Positions 1 to 10,221 are shown, numbered from the stretch's first letter. The stretch: 64,000 bases of DNA from Bacteroides stercorirosoris (GCF_900142015.1 NZ_FQZN01000001.1:248001-312000); one strand, 5' to 3'. Program-made: numbers and translations. The notes: generated by a model not told the origin, from the letters alone.

Positions 1-89
1 TCCTATCATATCAGATATATCCTATTTATATAATCGATATTTTCCAATACAAACACTTTTTAATCCTATTATAACTATTAATTAATCCA

Positions 90-97
90 TATCTTTG
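90..97 (+). promoter_or_regulatory. Bacteroides -7 promoter box of PUL1
   Basis: TATCTTTG matches the Bacteroides -7 consensus TAnnTTTG. It puts the transcript start near 104, so translation of the fucosidase must begin at the ATG at 128 and not at the upstream in-frame TTG at 95. No good -33 TTTG is visible. Confidence 0.6.
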
Positions 98-127
98 CAA
101 TGTACAATAGAAACAAAATTAATACCT

Positions 128-1768
128 ATGAGAACCAGAATTTTATTAGCCTCTTTAGTTCTTTCAATAGGAACCTTATCTGCCCAGAACTATCAGGTTC
201 CGGTTTCAGAAAAGAACGAACCTATGATGAAAGGTAAATTCCAACCTACATGGGAGTCTTTGGAGAATTACCAAGTTCCCGAATGGTTTAGGAACGCAAA
301 ATTCGGAATATGGGCGCATTGGGGACCTCAGTGTGTAGAAGGCTCGGGCGACTGGATGGCACGCTCCATGTATATGGAAGGAACATCAGAATATAAGCAT
401 CATGTAGAGCACTACGGTCATCCTTCTGAAGTGGGATTCAAAGACATCATCCCTTTATTTAAAGCAGAAAAATGGAATCCGGATGAACTGGTTGCATTCT
501 ATAAGAAAATAGGAGCGCAGTATTTCTTTGCTTTAGGTAACCATCACGATAACTTTGACCTTTGGGATAGTAAATATCAACCATGGAATTCAAAGAACAT
601 GGGTCCGAAACGTGATATCTTGGCAGAATGGGAAAAAGCGGCACGCAAATACGAGCTTCCATTTGGTATCAGTTTCCATGCTGACCATGCCTGGACCTGG
701 TATGAACCCTCCCAACGTTATGACAGACACGGACCTAAAGCCGGTGTCCCTTACGATGGCACTTTAACAAAAGCGGATGGTAAAGGCAAATGGTGGGAAG
801 GATACGACCCTCAGGATTTATATGCACAAAATCATCCGATGAGTAAAGGTAGCTGGGCGGATGGCATGATTCATAGCCAATGGGCTTGGGGAAACGGGGC
901 ATGTTTGCCTACTCAGGAATACTGCACAAACTTCTATGACCGTACCGTAGATGCCATCAACCGCTATAATCCCGATCTGATTTATTTTGATGTGACTGTA
1001 GCTCCATTCTATCCAATCAGTGATGCCGGACTGAAGATTGCGGCTCACTTCTATAACCACAATATGGCGACCCACAAAGGCAAGTTGGAAGCCGTCATGT
1101 TGAGTAAGATATTGGATGAAAACCAACGCAAAGCCATCGTCTGGGATGTAGAACGCGGTGCACCCAATGAAATAATGGAGCGACCCTGGCAGTCCTGTTC
1201 ATGCATTGGCGGATGGCATTACACTACATCTGTCTATGAGAATAACTGGTATAAATCAGCCTCGGATGTCGCAAAACTGTTGATTGACATCGTAAGTAAG
1301 AATGGTAATCTGCTTCTCAGTGTTCCATTGCGGGCCGACGGTACGTTTGATGAAAAAGAAGAAAAGATACTGAATGAATTCGGCGAATGGATGAATATTA
1401 ATAAAGAAGCTATCTACAGCACCCGACCTTGGGAAGTGTTCGGCGAAGGTCCGATAGCCGAAGCCGATATTAAAATCAATGCACAAGGATTCAACGAAGG
1501 AGCATATAGCAAAGCTACGGCACAAGAGATCCGTTTCACCCAAACCAAGAAGGATTTATATGCCACGGTTCTGGCTTGGCCGGAAAATGGAAATGTAATC
1601 ATCAAATCATTAGCTGCCGACAGCAAACTATTTCCGCAAAAGATAAGGAAGGTAGAACTGCTCGGATATGGCCCGGTACGATTCAACCGCACAGCAGAAG
1701 GGCTTTCCATTAATCTGCCGGAGAAAAAGCTCAACAACATAGCTCCCGTCTTTAAAATAAAGAAATAA
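128..1768 (+). CDS. GH29 alpha-L-fucosidase, secreted
   Basis: Predicted periplasmic exo-alpha-L-fucosidase that removes terminal fucose from glycans imported by the neighbouring SusC/D pair. The 546-residue product starts at MRTRILL with a signal peptide ending near SAQ. GH29 hallmarks are a WFRNAKFGIWAHWG block near the N-terminus, HHDNFDLWDS, and the putative catalytic aspartate in YFD around residue 287. HHDN replaces the more common HHDG, a small variation. The C-terminal part is a beta-sandwich-like domain as in other GH29 enzymes. It opens PUL1, 92 bp before susC, with its own -7 box. Family assignment is from motifs; linkage specificity cannot be read. Confidence 0.9.
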   Translation: MRTRILLASLVLSIGTLSAQNYQVPVSEKNEPMMKGKFQPTWESLENYQVPEWFRNAKFGIWAHWGPQCVEGSGDWMARSMYMEGTSEYKHHVEHYGHPSEVGFKDIIPLFKAEKWNPDELVAFYKKIGAQYFFALGNHHDNFDLWDSKYQPWNSKNMGPKRDILAEWEKAARKYELPFGISFHADHAWTWYEPSQRYDRHGPKAGVPYDGTLTKADGKGKWWEGYDPQDLYAQNHPMSKGSWADGMIHSQWAWGNGACLPTQEYCTNFYDRTVDAINRYNPDLIYFDVTVAPFYPISDAGLKIAAHFYNHNMATHKGKLEAVMLSKILDENQRKAIVWDVERGAPNEIMERPWQSCSCIGGWHYTTSVYENNWYKSASDVAKLLIDIVSKNGNLLLSVPLRADGTFDEKEEKILNEFGEWMNINKEAIYSTRPWEVFGEGPIAEADIKINAQGFNEGAYSKATAQEIRFTQTKKDLYATVLAWPENGNVIIKSLAADSKLFPQKIRKVELLGYGPVRFNRTAEGLSINLPEKKLNNIAPVFKIKK

Positions 1769-1783
1769 AATCATAAGGAATAA

Positions 1784-1822
1784 GAGAGTATTTATCGGCT
1801 TTTTTTAAGTCGATAAGCTCTC
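1784..1822 (+). terminator. Intercistronic hairpin between fucosidase gene and susC
   Basis: GAGAG/CTCTC (1784-1788, 1818-1822) and TTATCG/CGATAA (1792-1797, 1811-1816) form a stem with a T-rich loop. There is no T-run after it, so it may be an mRNA-stabilising or attenuating hairpin and not a full terminator. Confidence 0.45.
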
Positions 1823-1860
1823 GCTATACCTTAAAAATAACCCAATAATCAATTAAAATT

Positions 1861-4800
1861 ATGAGAAACAGATTAACGTATGGACTTATGCAACCAATGA
1901 GATTCATAATGATCCTATTGGTTTGTCATCTTAGCAACGCTACTTGGGCACAAGTGCAAAGCAATGTGAAAGGCTTAGTTACCGATTCTTCTGGCGAACC
2001 CCTGATTGGGGTAAGCATATTGGTTAAAAGTACCAATAATGGAACTGTCAGCGATCTGGATGGTAAATTTACCGTAACAGCTAAAACCGGAGATATTCTC
2101 CATATCAGTTATGTAGGTTATATTTCTCAGGAGATAAAGGCAGAAGAGAATAAGCAGCTTCGCATCATTATGGAAGAAGATACGAAGAAGCTGGAAGAAG
2201 TTGTAATCGTAGGTTATGGTACACAAAAGAAGGTGAATCTGACAGGATCTGTATCTTCCATATCGGCCGAAGACTTAGCCAGCAAACCTGTGATGAGTAC
2301 TGCACAAGCATTGGCAGGTTTAGCACCGGGACTGAGTGTTTTACAAACTTCCGGTCGTCCGGGAACAGGAGCAACGGTCAAAATACGTGGTACAGGTACC
2401 TTCTCCAATGCCGGAACAGATCCGTTAGTATTGATTGACGGTTTATCCGGGAATATAGACGATATAGACCCCAACGACATTCAGAGTATTTCTTTCCTGA
2501 AAGATGCCGCCTCAGCCTCTATTTACGGTAACCGTGCCGCTAATGGTGTCATCCTGGTTGAAACCAAAAAGGGAGTACAAGGAAAGACCACCATCACATA
2601 CAGCAATTCTTTTGGTTGGCAACGTCCCACAGAGTTACCGGATTTCCTACCATCATGGGAGTATGCAGAATACTACAATATGGCTATGCACAATATGGAT
2701 AAGCAAGATGCCTACCTTCCTGAAGAGATACAGAAATTCAAAGACGGCTCAGACCCCGATAATTATCCTAATGTAAATCATCTGAAATGGTTATTGGAGT
2801 CAGGTTCCGGTTTCCAACATCAGCATAATATCAGCATACAAGGCGGTAATGCTACAACCAACTACAACTTATCTATAGGATACCGCAACCAGGAAGGTAT
2901 GACGGCAAATACTTCTAACGAACGTATGACAGCATTATTCACGATGAAAAGTGAAATAGCCAAAGGACTTACCCTCAACCTGAATATCAATGCCTATAAT
3001 AATAAATACAATGCTCCCAATGGAGAGCCTCAAAGTATTGATGGGATGATAGGATATGCCGTGCGCCAGGGTCCTATCTATGCAGGCCAGAAGTCTGACG
3101 GCAGTTTTGGGTATCAGGACAATTACAGCCCGGAGGCATGGCTGGCAAGTGAATCTTTCGTGCAAAACATCAATAGAAATATCAGTGCTTCCGGTCAGTT
3201 GAAATGGGACACTCCCATTGAGGGACTCTCTTTCATCGGAAAAGCAGGGGTTAATTACTGGACTAAGTATGATAAAGCTTATCGTGCGGATACTTATTTT
3301 GACGAAAGCAAGACTGTGGGACCGGCTTCTTTGAATGTCTGGACAGCCAACAATACATACACTACTTTCGAAGCATTGGCTACTTATGAAAAGCGGATAA
3401 AAGATCATAGTTTTAAGTTACTGGCAGGTACATCTGTAGAGCAATCAGCCAATAGAGGGTTAGAAGGTTACAGAAATACATTCCCCAATAACTATCTGTA
3501 TGAATTAGGTTCAGGTGACAAAGCAACAGCTACGAATAACAGTTCACTGGAAGAATACGCATTATTATCTTTCTTCGGACGTATCAATTACTCACTGAAA
3601 GACCGTTATCTGTTGGAAGCCAATTTGCGATATGATGGTTCTTCCCGTTTTGCAGACGGACATCGTTGGGGAATCTTCCCATCTGTATCTGCCGGATGGA
3701 GAATCTCAGAAGAAGACTTCTGGAAAAACAGTTCCGTTTCTAATATATTCGATAATCTGAAGGTTCGTGCTTCCTACGGTGTATTGGGAAATCAAAACAT
3801 CGGTGTCTATCCGTATCAACAAACTTACAGCCTTGGACAAGATTATCCCTTTGGCAATCCTGCCGCCCTGCAACCCGGTGCTGCCGCAGGAACTTATAAT
3901 AATCCGGAAATAACCTGGGAGAAGACAGCTATCACGGATATCGGTTTGGATTTCAGTCTGTTTAACGGACGCTTTACCGGTACTTTGGATTACTTCTATA
4001 AATATACCTCAGACATTCTGGCACCGGTAGAAGTATCCAGCATAATGGGACGCGGGGTTGGACAGTCAAACATTGGTGCTGTATCCAATAAGGGTATCGA
4101 GGTGAATCTTACTTATAACGGACAAATCGGACGTAACTTCCGCTTTAGCATCTCCCCTAACTTTACCTGGGTAAAGAATGCCGTAGAGAAACTGGCAAAT
4201 GGTGCTACTGAAGAAATCAATAATAACCGTATTGTGGGACAACCTATCGGAATAATTTATGGTTACGAGACAGATGGTTTATTCGTAGACCAGGCTGAAA
4301 TAGATGCAGCCCCTGAACAATTGGTTGGTAAATCAAGCCTAAAACCAGGCTATGTGAAATACAAAGACATCAGCGGTCCTGACGGAGTGCCTGATGGCAA
4401 AGTGGATGCACAATATGACCGCACCGTATTAGGAAGCACCACCCCTAAATTCTATTATGGTCTGAATCTGTCAGCATCTTACAAAGGACTCGATTTCTCC
4501 GCTTTACTGCAAGGTTTGGGAGGACACAAACGCCTCATCGGTTCTTATATGGCTTATGCATTTTACAATGGGGGACAAATCCAGAGATGGCAGGCAGATA
4601 ATTGCTGGACAGAAGCAAATCCCAATAAATGGGCAGAATATCCACGTTTGGAAACTCTGAATATGAATAATACAAACCTTCAGACCTCTGATTACTGGGT
4701 ACGTAATGCCAGTTTCCTGCGTGTGAAGAATATGCAAATAGGATATACCTTCCCAAAAACATGGACAAAGAAAATAGGAATGGAAAATGTACGTGTCTAT

Positions 4801-4938
4801 GTGAGCGGGCAGAATCTGTTCTCTTTCAACAGTTTCTATAAAGGTTGGGACCCGGAAAATGAAATTGCTACAGGAGATGGTCCATCCTATTATCCTATCA
4901 ATAGCATCTATTCATTTGGATTTAATATCAAGTTCTAA
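1861..4938 (+). CDS. SusC-family TonB-dependent outer membrane transporter (PUL1)
   Basis: Imports oligosaccharides across the outer membrane, capped by the SusD lipoprotein encoded next. The 1025-residue protein has an N-terminal signal ending near TWAQ, a carboxypeptidase-regulatory-like domain (about 35-115, GLVTDSSGEPLIGVSILVKS), a TonB-box-like segment before VVIVGYGTQKK, a plug domain (about 120-235, with DGLSGNIDDIDPNDIQSI) and a beta-barrel ending in an aromatic C-terminus (FGFNIKF). Length is normal for SusC. It is 24 bp upstream of the susD gene, so the two are co-transcribed. Ligand cannot be read; GH29 and GH43 neighbours suggest a fucose- and pentose-decorated glycan. Confidence 0.95.
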   Translation: MRNRLTYGLMQPMRFIMILLVCHLSNATWAQVQSNVKGLVTDSSGEPLIGVSILVKSTNNGTVSDLDGKFTVTAKTGDILHISYVGYISQEIKAEENKQLRIIMEEDTKKLEEVVIVGYGTQKKVNLTGSVSSISAEDLASKPVMSTAQALAGLAPGLSVLQTSGRPGTGATVKIRGTGTFSNAGTDPLVLIDGLSGNIDDIDPNDIQSISFLKDAASASIYGNRAANGVILVETKKGVQGKTTITYSNSFGWQRPTELPDFLPSWEYAEYYNMAMHNMDKQDAYLPEEIQKFKDGSDPDNYPNVNHLKWLLESGSGFQHQHNISIQGGNATTNYNLSIGYRNQEGMTANTSNERMTALFTMKSEIAKGLTLNLNINAYNNKYNAPNGEPQSIDGMIGYAVRQGPIYAGQKSDGSFGYQDNYSPEAWLASESFVQNINRNISASGQLKWDTPIEGLSFIGKAGVNYWTKYDKAYRADTYFDESKTVGPASLNVWTANNTYTTFEALATYEKRIKDHSFKLLAGTSVEQSANRGLEGYRNTFPNNYLYELGSGDKATATNNSSLEEYALLSFFGRINYSLKDRYLLEANLRYDGSSRFADGHRWGIFPSVSAGWRISEEDFWKNSSVSNIFDNLKVRASYGVLGNQNIGVYPYQQTYSLGQDYPFGNPAALQPGAAAGTYNNPEITWEKTAITDIGLDFSLFNGRFTGTLDYFYKYTSDILAPVEVSSIMGRGVGQSNIGAVSNKGIEVNLTYNGQIGRNFRFSISPNFTWVKNAVEKLANGATEEINNNRIVGQPIGIIYGYETDGLFVDQAEIDAAPEQLVGKSSLKPGYVKYKDISGPDGVPDGKVDAQYDRTVLGSTTPKFYYGLNLSASYKGLDFSALLQGLGGHKRLIGSYMAYAFYNGGQIQRWQADNCWTEANPNKWAEYPRLETLNMNNTNLQTSDYWVRNASFLRVKNMQIGYTFPKTWTKKIGMENVRVYVSGQNLFSFNSFYKGWDPENEIATGDGPSYYPINSIYSFGFNIKF

Positions 4939-4962
4939 GTTAACGATTCAATCAAGAACAAT

Positions 4963-6648
4963 ATGAAAAATATATATCATACATTAGAAATAACAAAAGC
5001 CTGTTTAGTTACTTTGGCTTTATCATTGGTAACAGTAAGTTGTTCAGACTTATTAGATAAAGAACCTCCTTCATCTATTTCTGATGGTAGCTTTTGGACA
5101 GGTGAAGGAGATGCTATGCTGGCATTGACCGGGTGCTATCGTTTCCAGACCGGCTGGTCGCATGATGATTTTGCCACCCCACAAGGATTGCTCTATCTGG
5201 ATTTTGCCGGAGGAAATGGTACGGAAAAAGAAAACTTTTCCACATTGATGGCAAGTTCCAACACAGTTGCCACCAATGGTAATCTGCGTTGGTATTGGGG
5301 AAACGCCTATACCCAGATAGCCAAATACAATGTCTTCCTAGAAAATATAACGGACTGTCCTATGGATGGAGATAAAAAAGAAATCTGGTCAGCCGAAGTG
5401 AAATGCCTGCGTGCCTATTTCTTATTCAATCTTGCATTTTATTATAAAGATGTACCGATGCCATTGAAAACATTGTCAGTAGAAGAAGCTAACACCATCT
5501 CACAAACTCCACAAGCGGACGTCTATGCTCAGGTGGAAACTGATTTGAAAGCAGCCATCAATCTATTGCCAACCAAATACTCGTCGGAAGAATATGGACG
5601 TTTCACGAAAGGAGCAGCACAAGTATTGTTAAGCCGTCTCTATCTGGCACAAGAGAAATGGTCGGAAGCCGCTGCTGTTTTGCGTAGCGTCATTGATTCC
5701 GGAACATATGAACTAGATCGCCGTTATGGTGAAGATAGTTATGAAAAGCTATTCCAGATAGGCGGAGAATATAGTCCTGAAACAATATTCTGCATCATGG
5801 GAGTAAAGGACTTATATACAAATTCACGTTATCAATATTTGTATCCTGAGGCTGCTTACGGTGGTTGGCACCAATTTGCCCCTTATAATGAACTGGTCAA
5901 AGAGTACTTTTGTACAGACGGTAAGGATATAAAAACATCTGAAGTATATGATGAAAATGACCCCTATGCAAATCGTGATTTACGTTTATATGCGTCCGTC
6001 TTCTTGCCGCCATTGGGAAGTTATCCCGGAAGTACATATAACGACATAACCTACGATTGTTTCAAAGGTGCCAACACTTCAGATTACTATAACAAGTTTG
6101 CCCTGTTTAATGGTTATTGCCCCAAGAAAGGATGTGATCCTTCCATAATCAACAATTTGGGAGCTACTCCCACTTATACGCCGATAATGCGTTATGCAGA
6201 AGTCTTGTTAAGCTATCTGGAAGCTTTGAACGAAGCTCAGCCAAGTGCCGTAGACCAAGACATTCTCGACCTTACAATAAACGACATTCGTGACCGTGTA
6301 AAATTAACAAAGCTTGAAAAAGCCAATATGTCTCAGGAACTAATCCGTGAAGCTGTCCGCAAAGAAAGGCGGGTTGAACTGGCTTTTGAAGGCCTGCGTT
6401 ATTATGATGTACTGCGTTGGGGCATTGCCGAAAAAGAGTTGAACCATACATTCACAGGCGTTAAACTATCAGACGATCCCAAAGCCCGGAATTATCGGGG
6501 AAGCGGAACTGCAGCTTCTCCGGTTGATGAAGACATGTATTATCAGTTTGAAAAGCGCACCTGGTCACCTCATAACCGTTATTTCCCAATACCACAGAAT
6601 GATCTGAATGTCAATAAGAACCTCAAACAGAATACAGGATACAATTAG
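4963..6648 (+). CDS. SusD/RagB-family surface glycan-binding lipoprotein (PUL1)
   Basis: Surface lipoprotein that forms the lid on the SusC transporter encoded 24 bp upstream. The 561-residue product has a lipobox (VTVSCSDLL) with the lipid-attachment cysteine near residue 28. An alpha-helical, TPR-like N-terminal half and a C-terminal block VRKERRVELAFEGLRYYDVLRWG, shared by RagB/SusD proteins, identify the family. It ends with the typical RYFPIPQNDLNVN segment. No further surface glycan-binding protein gene follows, which is unusual for a PUL but not rare. Confidence 0.95.
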   Translation: MKNIYHTLEITKACLVTLALSLVTVSCSDLLDKEPPSSISDGSFWTGEGDAMLALTGCYRFQTGWSHDDFATPQGLLYLDFAGGNGTEKENFSTLMASSNTVATNGNLRWYWGNAYTQIAKYNVFLENITDCPMDGDKKEIWSAEVKCLRAYFLFNLAFYYKDVPMPLKTLSVEEANTISQTPQADVYAQVETDLKAAINLLPTKYSSEEYGRFTKGAAQVLLSRLYLAQEKWSEAAAVLRSVIDSGTYELDRRYGEDSYEKLFQIGGEYSPETIFCIMGVKDLYTNSRYQYLYPEAAYGGWHQFAPYNELVKEYFCTDGKDIKTSEVYDENDPYANRDLRLYASVFLPPLGSYPGSTYNDITYDCFKGANTSDYYNKFALFNGYCPKKGCDPSIINNLGATPTYTPIMRYAEVLLSYLEALNEAQPSAVDQDILDLTINDIRDRVKLTKLEKANMSQELIREAVRKERRVELAFEGLRYYDVLRWGIAEKELNHTFTGVKLSDDPKARNYRGSGTAASPVDEDMYYQFEKRTWSPHNRYFPIPQNDLNVNKNLKQNTGYN

Positions 6649-6685
6649 TTTTTATTTAATGGACAAGTAATTAATAGGTATGGTT

Positions 6686-6715
6686 AAGTATCCGGAACTT
6701 TGTCTCCGGATACTT
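6686..6715 (+). terminator. Hairpin after susD
   Basis: Perfect 11-bp inverted repeat AAGTATCCGGA/TCCGGATACTT with an 8-base loop, followed by an A/T-rich tract without a long T-run. It probably acts as a weak terminator or 3' stabiliser separating susCD from the enzyme genes. Confidence 0.55.
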
Positions 6716-6749
6716 ATATTATTATATAGTTTTTTAATGCAATAAGATT

Positions 6750-7133
6750 ATGACAAATAAAGGATATCAAGTAAAGGAATACCATTGCCCGGTAAAAAGA
6801 TATTGCCAGACTATGGATTTAAAAGACAATCCAAAACTAATTAAGGAGTACATCAGGTGCCACAGCAAACCTGAAGCCTGGCCGGAAATAAGAGCCGGCA
6901 TTCGTTCAGTAGGTATTTTAGAGATGGAAATCTATATATTAGGTTCCCGGTTATTCATGATTATAGAAACACCGCTTGACTTCGATTGGGAAACAGCTAT
7001 GGACAAGCTTTCTCATTTACCCAGACAAGCAGAATGGGAAGAGTATGTATCCAAATTTCAGGAGTGTGTACCTACAAGCACCTCTGCAGAGAAATGGAAA
7101 CTGATGGAGCGAATGTTTCATCTATATGAATAG
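6750..7133 (+). CDS. L-rhamnose/L-fucose mutarotase-like protein (DUF718 family)
   Basis: Small cytoplasmic protein of 127 residues without a signal peptide, resembling the RhaM/FucM mutarotases, which interconvert alpha and beta anomers of deoxyhexoses. Supporting features are the dimeric ferredoxin-like pattern, the YHCPVKRYCQTMDLKDNPKLI start, the H-x-x-P-EAWPEI segment (family: HxxVWPE), and a C-terminal EEYVSKFQ and Trp-Lys-LMERMFHL block. In a locus with a fucosidase its probable job is to speed entry of released L-fucose into catabolism. Starts at ATG 6750, 101 bp after susD; family call is firm, sugar choice is inferred. Confidence 0.8.
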   Translation: MTNKGYQVKEYHCPVKRYCQTMDLKDNPKLIKEYIRCHSKPEAWPEIRAGIRSVGILEMEIYILGSRLFMIIETPLDFDWETAMDKLSHLPRQAEWEEYVSKFQECVPTSTSAEKWKLMERMFHLYE

Positions 7134-7206
7134 TAAGAATTCTGATAGAAAAGCTTTACTTTGCTTTTTCTTAAAGTAGGTGTAACCTTAAAACGATTAT
7201 AATATT

Positions 7207-8595
7207 ATGAAGAAAAGTCTTTTTACCAGTTTAATGTTAGGGATTCTGATTTCAGAGCCAATAACAGCGCAGACAGGAGCAGACAATCCTTTCGGTAACG
7301 CTTTGATACCTGATATGATTGCAGATGCAAGCATTCAGGAAATAAACGGAACGTTCTATTGCTACGCTACCACTGACGGATATGGCCGGGGATTGAAAAC
7401 TTCGGGACCGCCTGTGGTATGGAAATCAAAGGACTTTGTTCATTGGAGCTTTGACGGTACTTATTTCCCTTCTGCCGCGAAAGAAAAGTACTGGGCACCC
7501 AGTAAGGCTGTCGCTGCCAATGGTAAATACTACATTTATCCGACAATAAACGGATATATGTATCCCGCAGTAGCGGATAGTCCGGATGGTCCTTTCAGGC
7601 TGGCCCGTGGAAAAGATGAGTTTCATAAACCTTTCACGACTTCCACCTTATTACAAACAGAAGATCCCGGAGGCATTGATGCTGAGGTGTTTATTGATGA
7701 CGACGGTCAGGCTTATGTGTTCTGGGGACGCAGGCATGTGGCTAAACTTAATAAAGACATGATAACGGTGGATTCGGACATCCAAATGATCTCCACTCCC
7801 CGCAAAGAATATTCCGAAGGACCCATTTTCTTTAAAAGAAAAGGAATATACTATTATTTATACACCATTGGAGGAGACGAAAAGTATCAGTATGCTTATG
7901 TGATGAGCAAAGTTTCTCCAATGGGGCCGTTTGAATTTCCTAAGCAGGACATAGTTTCCACGACTGATTATAAAAAGGGAGTTTTCGGCCCGGGACATGG
8001 TTGTGTATTCAGTCCGGAAGGAACGGATGATTATTATTTCGCTTATCTGGAGTTTGGACGGCGTAGTACAAACCGGCAAACTTATGTAAACCGATTGGAG
8101 TTTAATGATGACGGCACCATCCGGCCTGTCGAACTTACTCTGGATGGAGTGGGCGCCTTGCGGAAGGTAAAGCGGGAGAAGAAAATAAAGGTAGACACCA
8201 TTTATGCGTCCAGTATAGCAGAGCCTTTACACATCAAACCGATGAAGGATACTTTGTGCCGCCGAACAGAATATTTCGTTCCCGCTTTTGCAGCAGATGG
8301 GGCCAATGGCTCGCGGTGGATGGCGGCTGACAGGGATAATGAAAGCTGGATTGTTGCAGATTTGGGAACAACCAGGAAGGTGCGCCGCAGTGAAGTCTAC
8401 TTTGTGCGTCCCACAGCCGGACATGCCTATCTGCTTGAAGGTTCGAACGATGGAAAGGTATGGGAAGCTTGTGGAGGACATGAAGATATAAGAATACAGT
8501 CGCCGCATACGGATGCACCAGGCAAGAAATACCGGTATCTCAGGATAAAGATATCAGAGGGCGTAAAAGGAATTTGGGAATGGAATATTTACTAA
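7207..8595 (+). CDS. GH43-like glycosidase with C-terminal F5/8C (CBM32-like) domain
   Basis: Predicted secreted five-bladed beta-propeller arabinosidase/xylosidase-type enzyme of 462 residues. A signal peptide ends near ITAQ. The three GH43 acidic residues are plausibly D in LIPDMIADAS (base), D in GGIDAEVFIDDDG (pKa modulator) and E in YSEGPIFF (general acid). After about residue 330 a discoidin-like region begins (ANGSRWMAADRDNESWIVADLG, then YLRIKISEG), likely a galactose-binding-fold module. It lies 12 bp before a second GH43 gene, so the two are co-transcribed. Activity (arabinofuranosidase, xylosidase or galactosidase) cannot be chosen. Confidence 0.82.
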   Translation: MKKSLFTSLMLGILISEPITAQTGADNPFGNALIPDMIADASIQEINGTFYCYATTDGYGRGLKTSGPPVVWKSKDFVHWSFDGTYFPSAAKEKYWAPSKAVAANGKYYIYPTINGYMYPAVADSPDGPFRLARGKDEFHKPFTTSTLLQTEDPGGIDAEVFIDDDGQAYVFWGRRHVAKLNKDMITVDSDIQMISTPRKEYSEGPIFFKRKGIYYYLYTIGGDEKYQYAYVMSKVSPMGPFEFPKQDIVSTTDYKKGVFGPGHGCVFSPEGTDDYYFAYLEFGRRSTNRQTYVNRLEFNDDGTIRPVELTLDGVGALRKVKREKKIKVDTIYASSIAEPLHIKPMKDTLCRRTEYFVPAFAADGANGSRWMAADRDNESWIVADLGTTRKVRRSEVYFVRPTAGHAYLLEGSNDGKVWEACGGHEDIRIQSPHTDAPGKKYRYLRIKISEGVKGIWEWNIY

Positions 8596-8607
8596 TAAGA
8601 AGTTATT

Positions 8608-10188
8608 ATGAAACACCTATTAGCACTAATCTTTTGCGTATATTTTAGCGGCTACCTGATGGGGCAGCAACAAACCGAATGGGGAAACTGGAAAAACTGG
8701 GGCGACCAGGAAGACGGTACCTACCTGAACCCCATCATTCCGTCAGATTATAGCGATATTGATTGTATCCGAGTTGGTGAAGACTATTACGCGATATCCT
8801 CCACCTTCCAGTTCTCTCCGGGAATGACGCTGCTACATTCCAAAGACCTGGTGAACTGGGAAATATGCAGCAATATTATAGATGACCTGACCCAAATAAG
8901 TGAATCCCTGAACTGGACCCGCATGGACCGCTATGGCCGTGGCGTGTGGGCCGGAACCCTCCGCCATCATAACGGGCGTTTCTACTTATTCTTCGGTACA
9001 CCCGACGAAGGGTACTTCATGACCTCTGCCGCTCACCCCGAAGGTCCGTGGGAACCACTGACACCGCTTCTTGCCGAAGCAGGCTGGGACGATTGTACTG
9101 CAATGTGGGATGACAACGGGAAAGCCTACTTTGTCGGCACCCATTTTGCCGACGGATATAAGACCTATCTCTTTAAGATGGCTGAAGATGGGAAAAGCAT
9201 CGACCGGAAATCTGCGGTACTCATCAATTCGGGCAGTGGCAGGGAAGCCAGTAAATTGATTAAGGTGAACGGCTGGTATTATCTGATTTTCAGTGAGCAT
9301 AAGCCGGGAGTGGGCCGTTACGTCATGGCAAAGCGTTCCAGGAAGTTGACAGGGCCCTATAAAGAGGAGAGACAATTGGCACTGCCCGGTTGTGAAGCCA
9401 TGGAACCGAACCAGGGAGGCATCATCTTGGGAAAAGATAATAACTGGTATTTCCTGACCCACCACGGCACGGGAGACTGGAGCGGGCGAATTGTCAGTCT
9501 GCTACCTGTTGCGTGGGTAGATGGCTGGCCCATACTGGGTGAAGTGCTGCCCCAGAACATCGGTGCAATGAAATGGAGTGGAAAGATGCCTTTCAAATAT
9601 ACTGAGAAACTATCTATCAAGCGTAGTGATGATTTCGACGATGAACGGCTTGCCCCGCAGTGGCAGTGGAACTATCAGCCGAGGAAGGAATACTTTTCAC
9701 TCACCGAACGTCCGGGCTGGTTACGCCTGAAAGCTTACCGACCTTTAGAGACCGATAAACTGCTGAAAGCCGGCAATATACTTACGCAGAGGACTTTCAG
9801 AAAGCAAGATAATGAGGTCGTGATAAAGATGGATATTTCCAATATGAAAGACGGGCAAAAGAACGGGCTTTGCCACTTCTCCTCACAACATTCGGCCATT
9901 GGCATAGTAAAAGAAGAGGGTACCTGCTATCTGGAATATAGAAAGAATGATGACATAACGAGAGGAATACCCATCCGGTCGCAATATGTATGGCTTAGGA
10001 CGCAGTGGGGGTTAGATGGTAAATCCCACTATTATTATAGTCTGGACGGGGATAACTTCCTGCCGTTTGGAGAACCTTATCAATTGGTATGGGGAAATTA
10101 CAGGGGTGACCGCGTAGGCATTTATTGTTTTAATGATAAGGGAGAGGCCGGTTTCGTAGATGTGGATTATTTCCATTACCGATTGTAA
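8608..10188 (+). CDS. GH43 beta-xylosidase/alpha-L-arabinofuranosidase, two-domain type
   Basis: 526-residue secreted exo-glycosidase. The signal peptide is short (ends near LMGQQ). The GH43 propeller occupies about 25-320: a catalytic base D in the SDYSDIDCI segment, DCTAMWDDNGKAYFVG in the middle, and a general-acid E in GREASKLIKV. The C-terminal 200 residues (from FKYTEKLSIKRSDDF) match the beta-sandwich of two-domain GH43 enzymes such as subfamily 12-type proteins. Last gene of PUL1. It probably works with the preceding GH43 and the GH29 on side chains of a pentose-rich plant glycan; the target is inferred. Confidence 0.88.
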   Translation: MKHLLALIFCVYFSGYLMGQQQTEWGNWKNWGDQEDGTYLNPIIPSDYSDIDCIRVGEDYYAISSTFQFSPGMTLLHSKDLVNWEICSNIIDDLTQISESLNWTRMDRYGRGVWAGTLRHHNGRFYLFFGTPDEGYFMTSAAHPEGPWEPLTPLLAEAGWDDCTAMWDDNGKAYFVGTHFADGYKTYLFKMAEDGKSIDRKSAVLINSGSGREASKLIKVNGWYYLIFSEHKPGVGRYVMAKRSRKLTGPYKEERQLALPGCEAMEPNQGGIILGKDNNWYFLTHHGTGDWSGRIVSLLPVAWVDGWPILGEVLPQNIGAMKWSGKMPFKYTEKLSIKRSDDFDDERLAPQWQWNYQPRKEYFSLTERPGWLRLKAYRPLETDKLLKAGNILTQRTFRKQDNEVVIKMDISNMKDGQKNGLCHFSSQHSAIGIVKEEGTCYLEYRKNDDITRGIPIRSQYVWLRTQWGLDGKSHYYYSLDGDNFLPFGEPYQLVWGNYRGDRVGIYCFNDKGEAGFVDVDYFHYRL

Positions 10189-10221
10189 CCGGAATGTATC
10201 ATATTTGTTACTGATTCTTAA

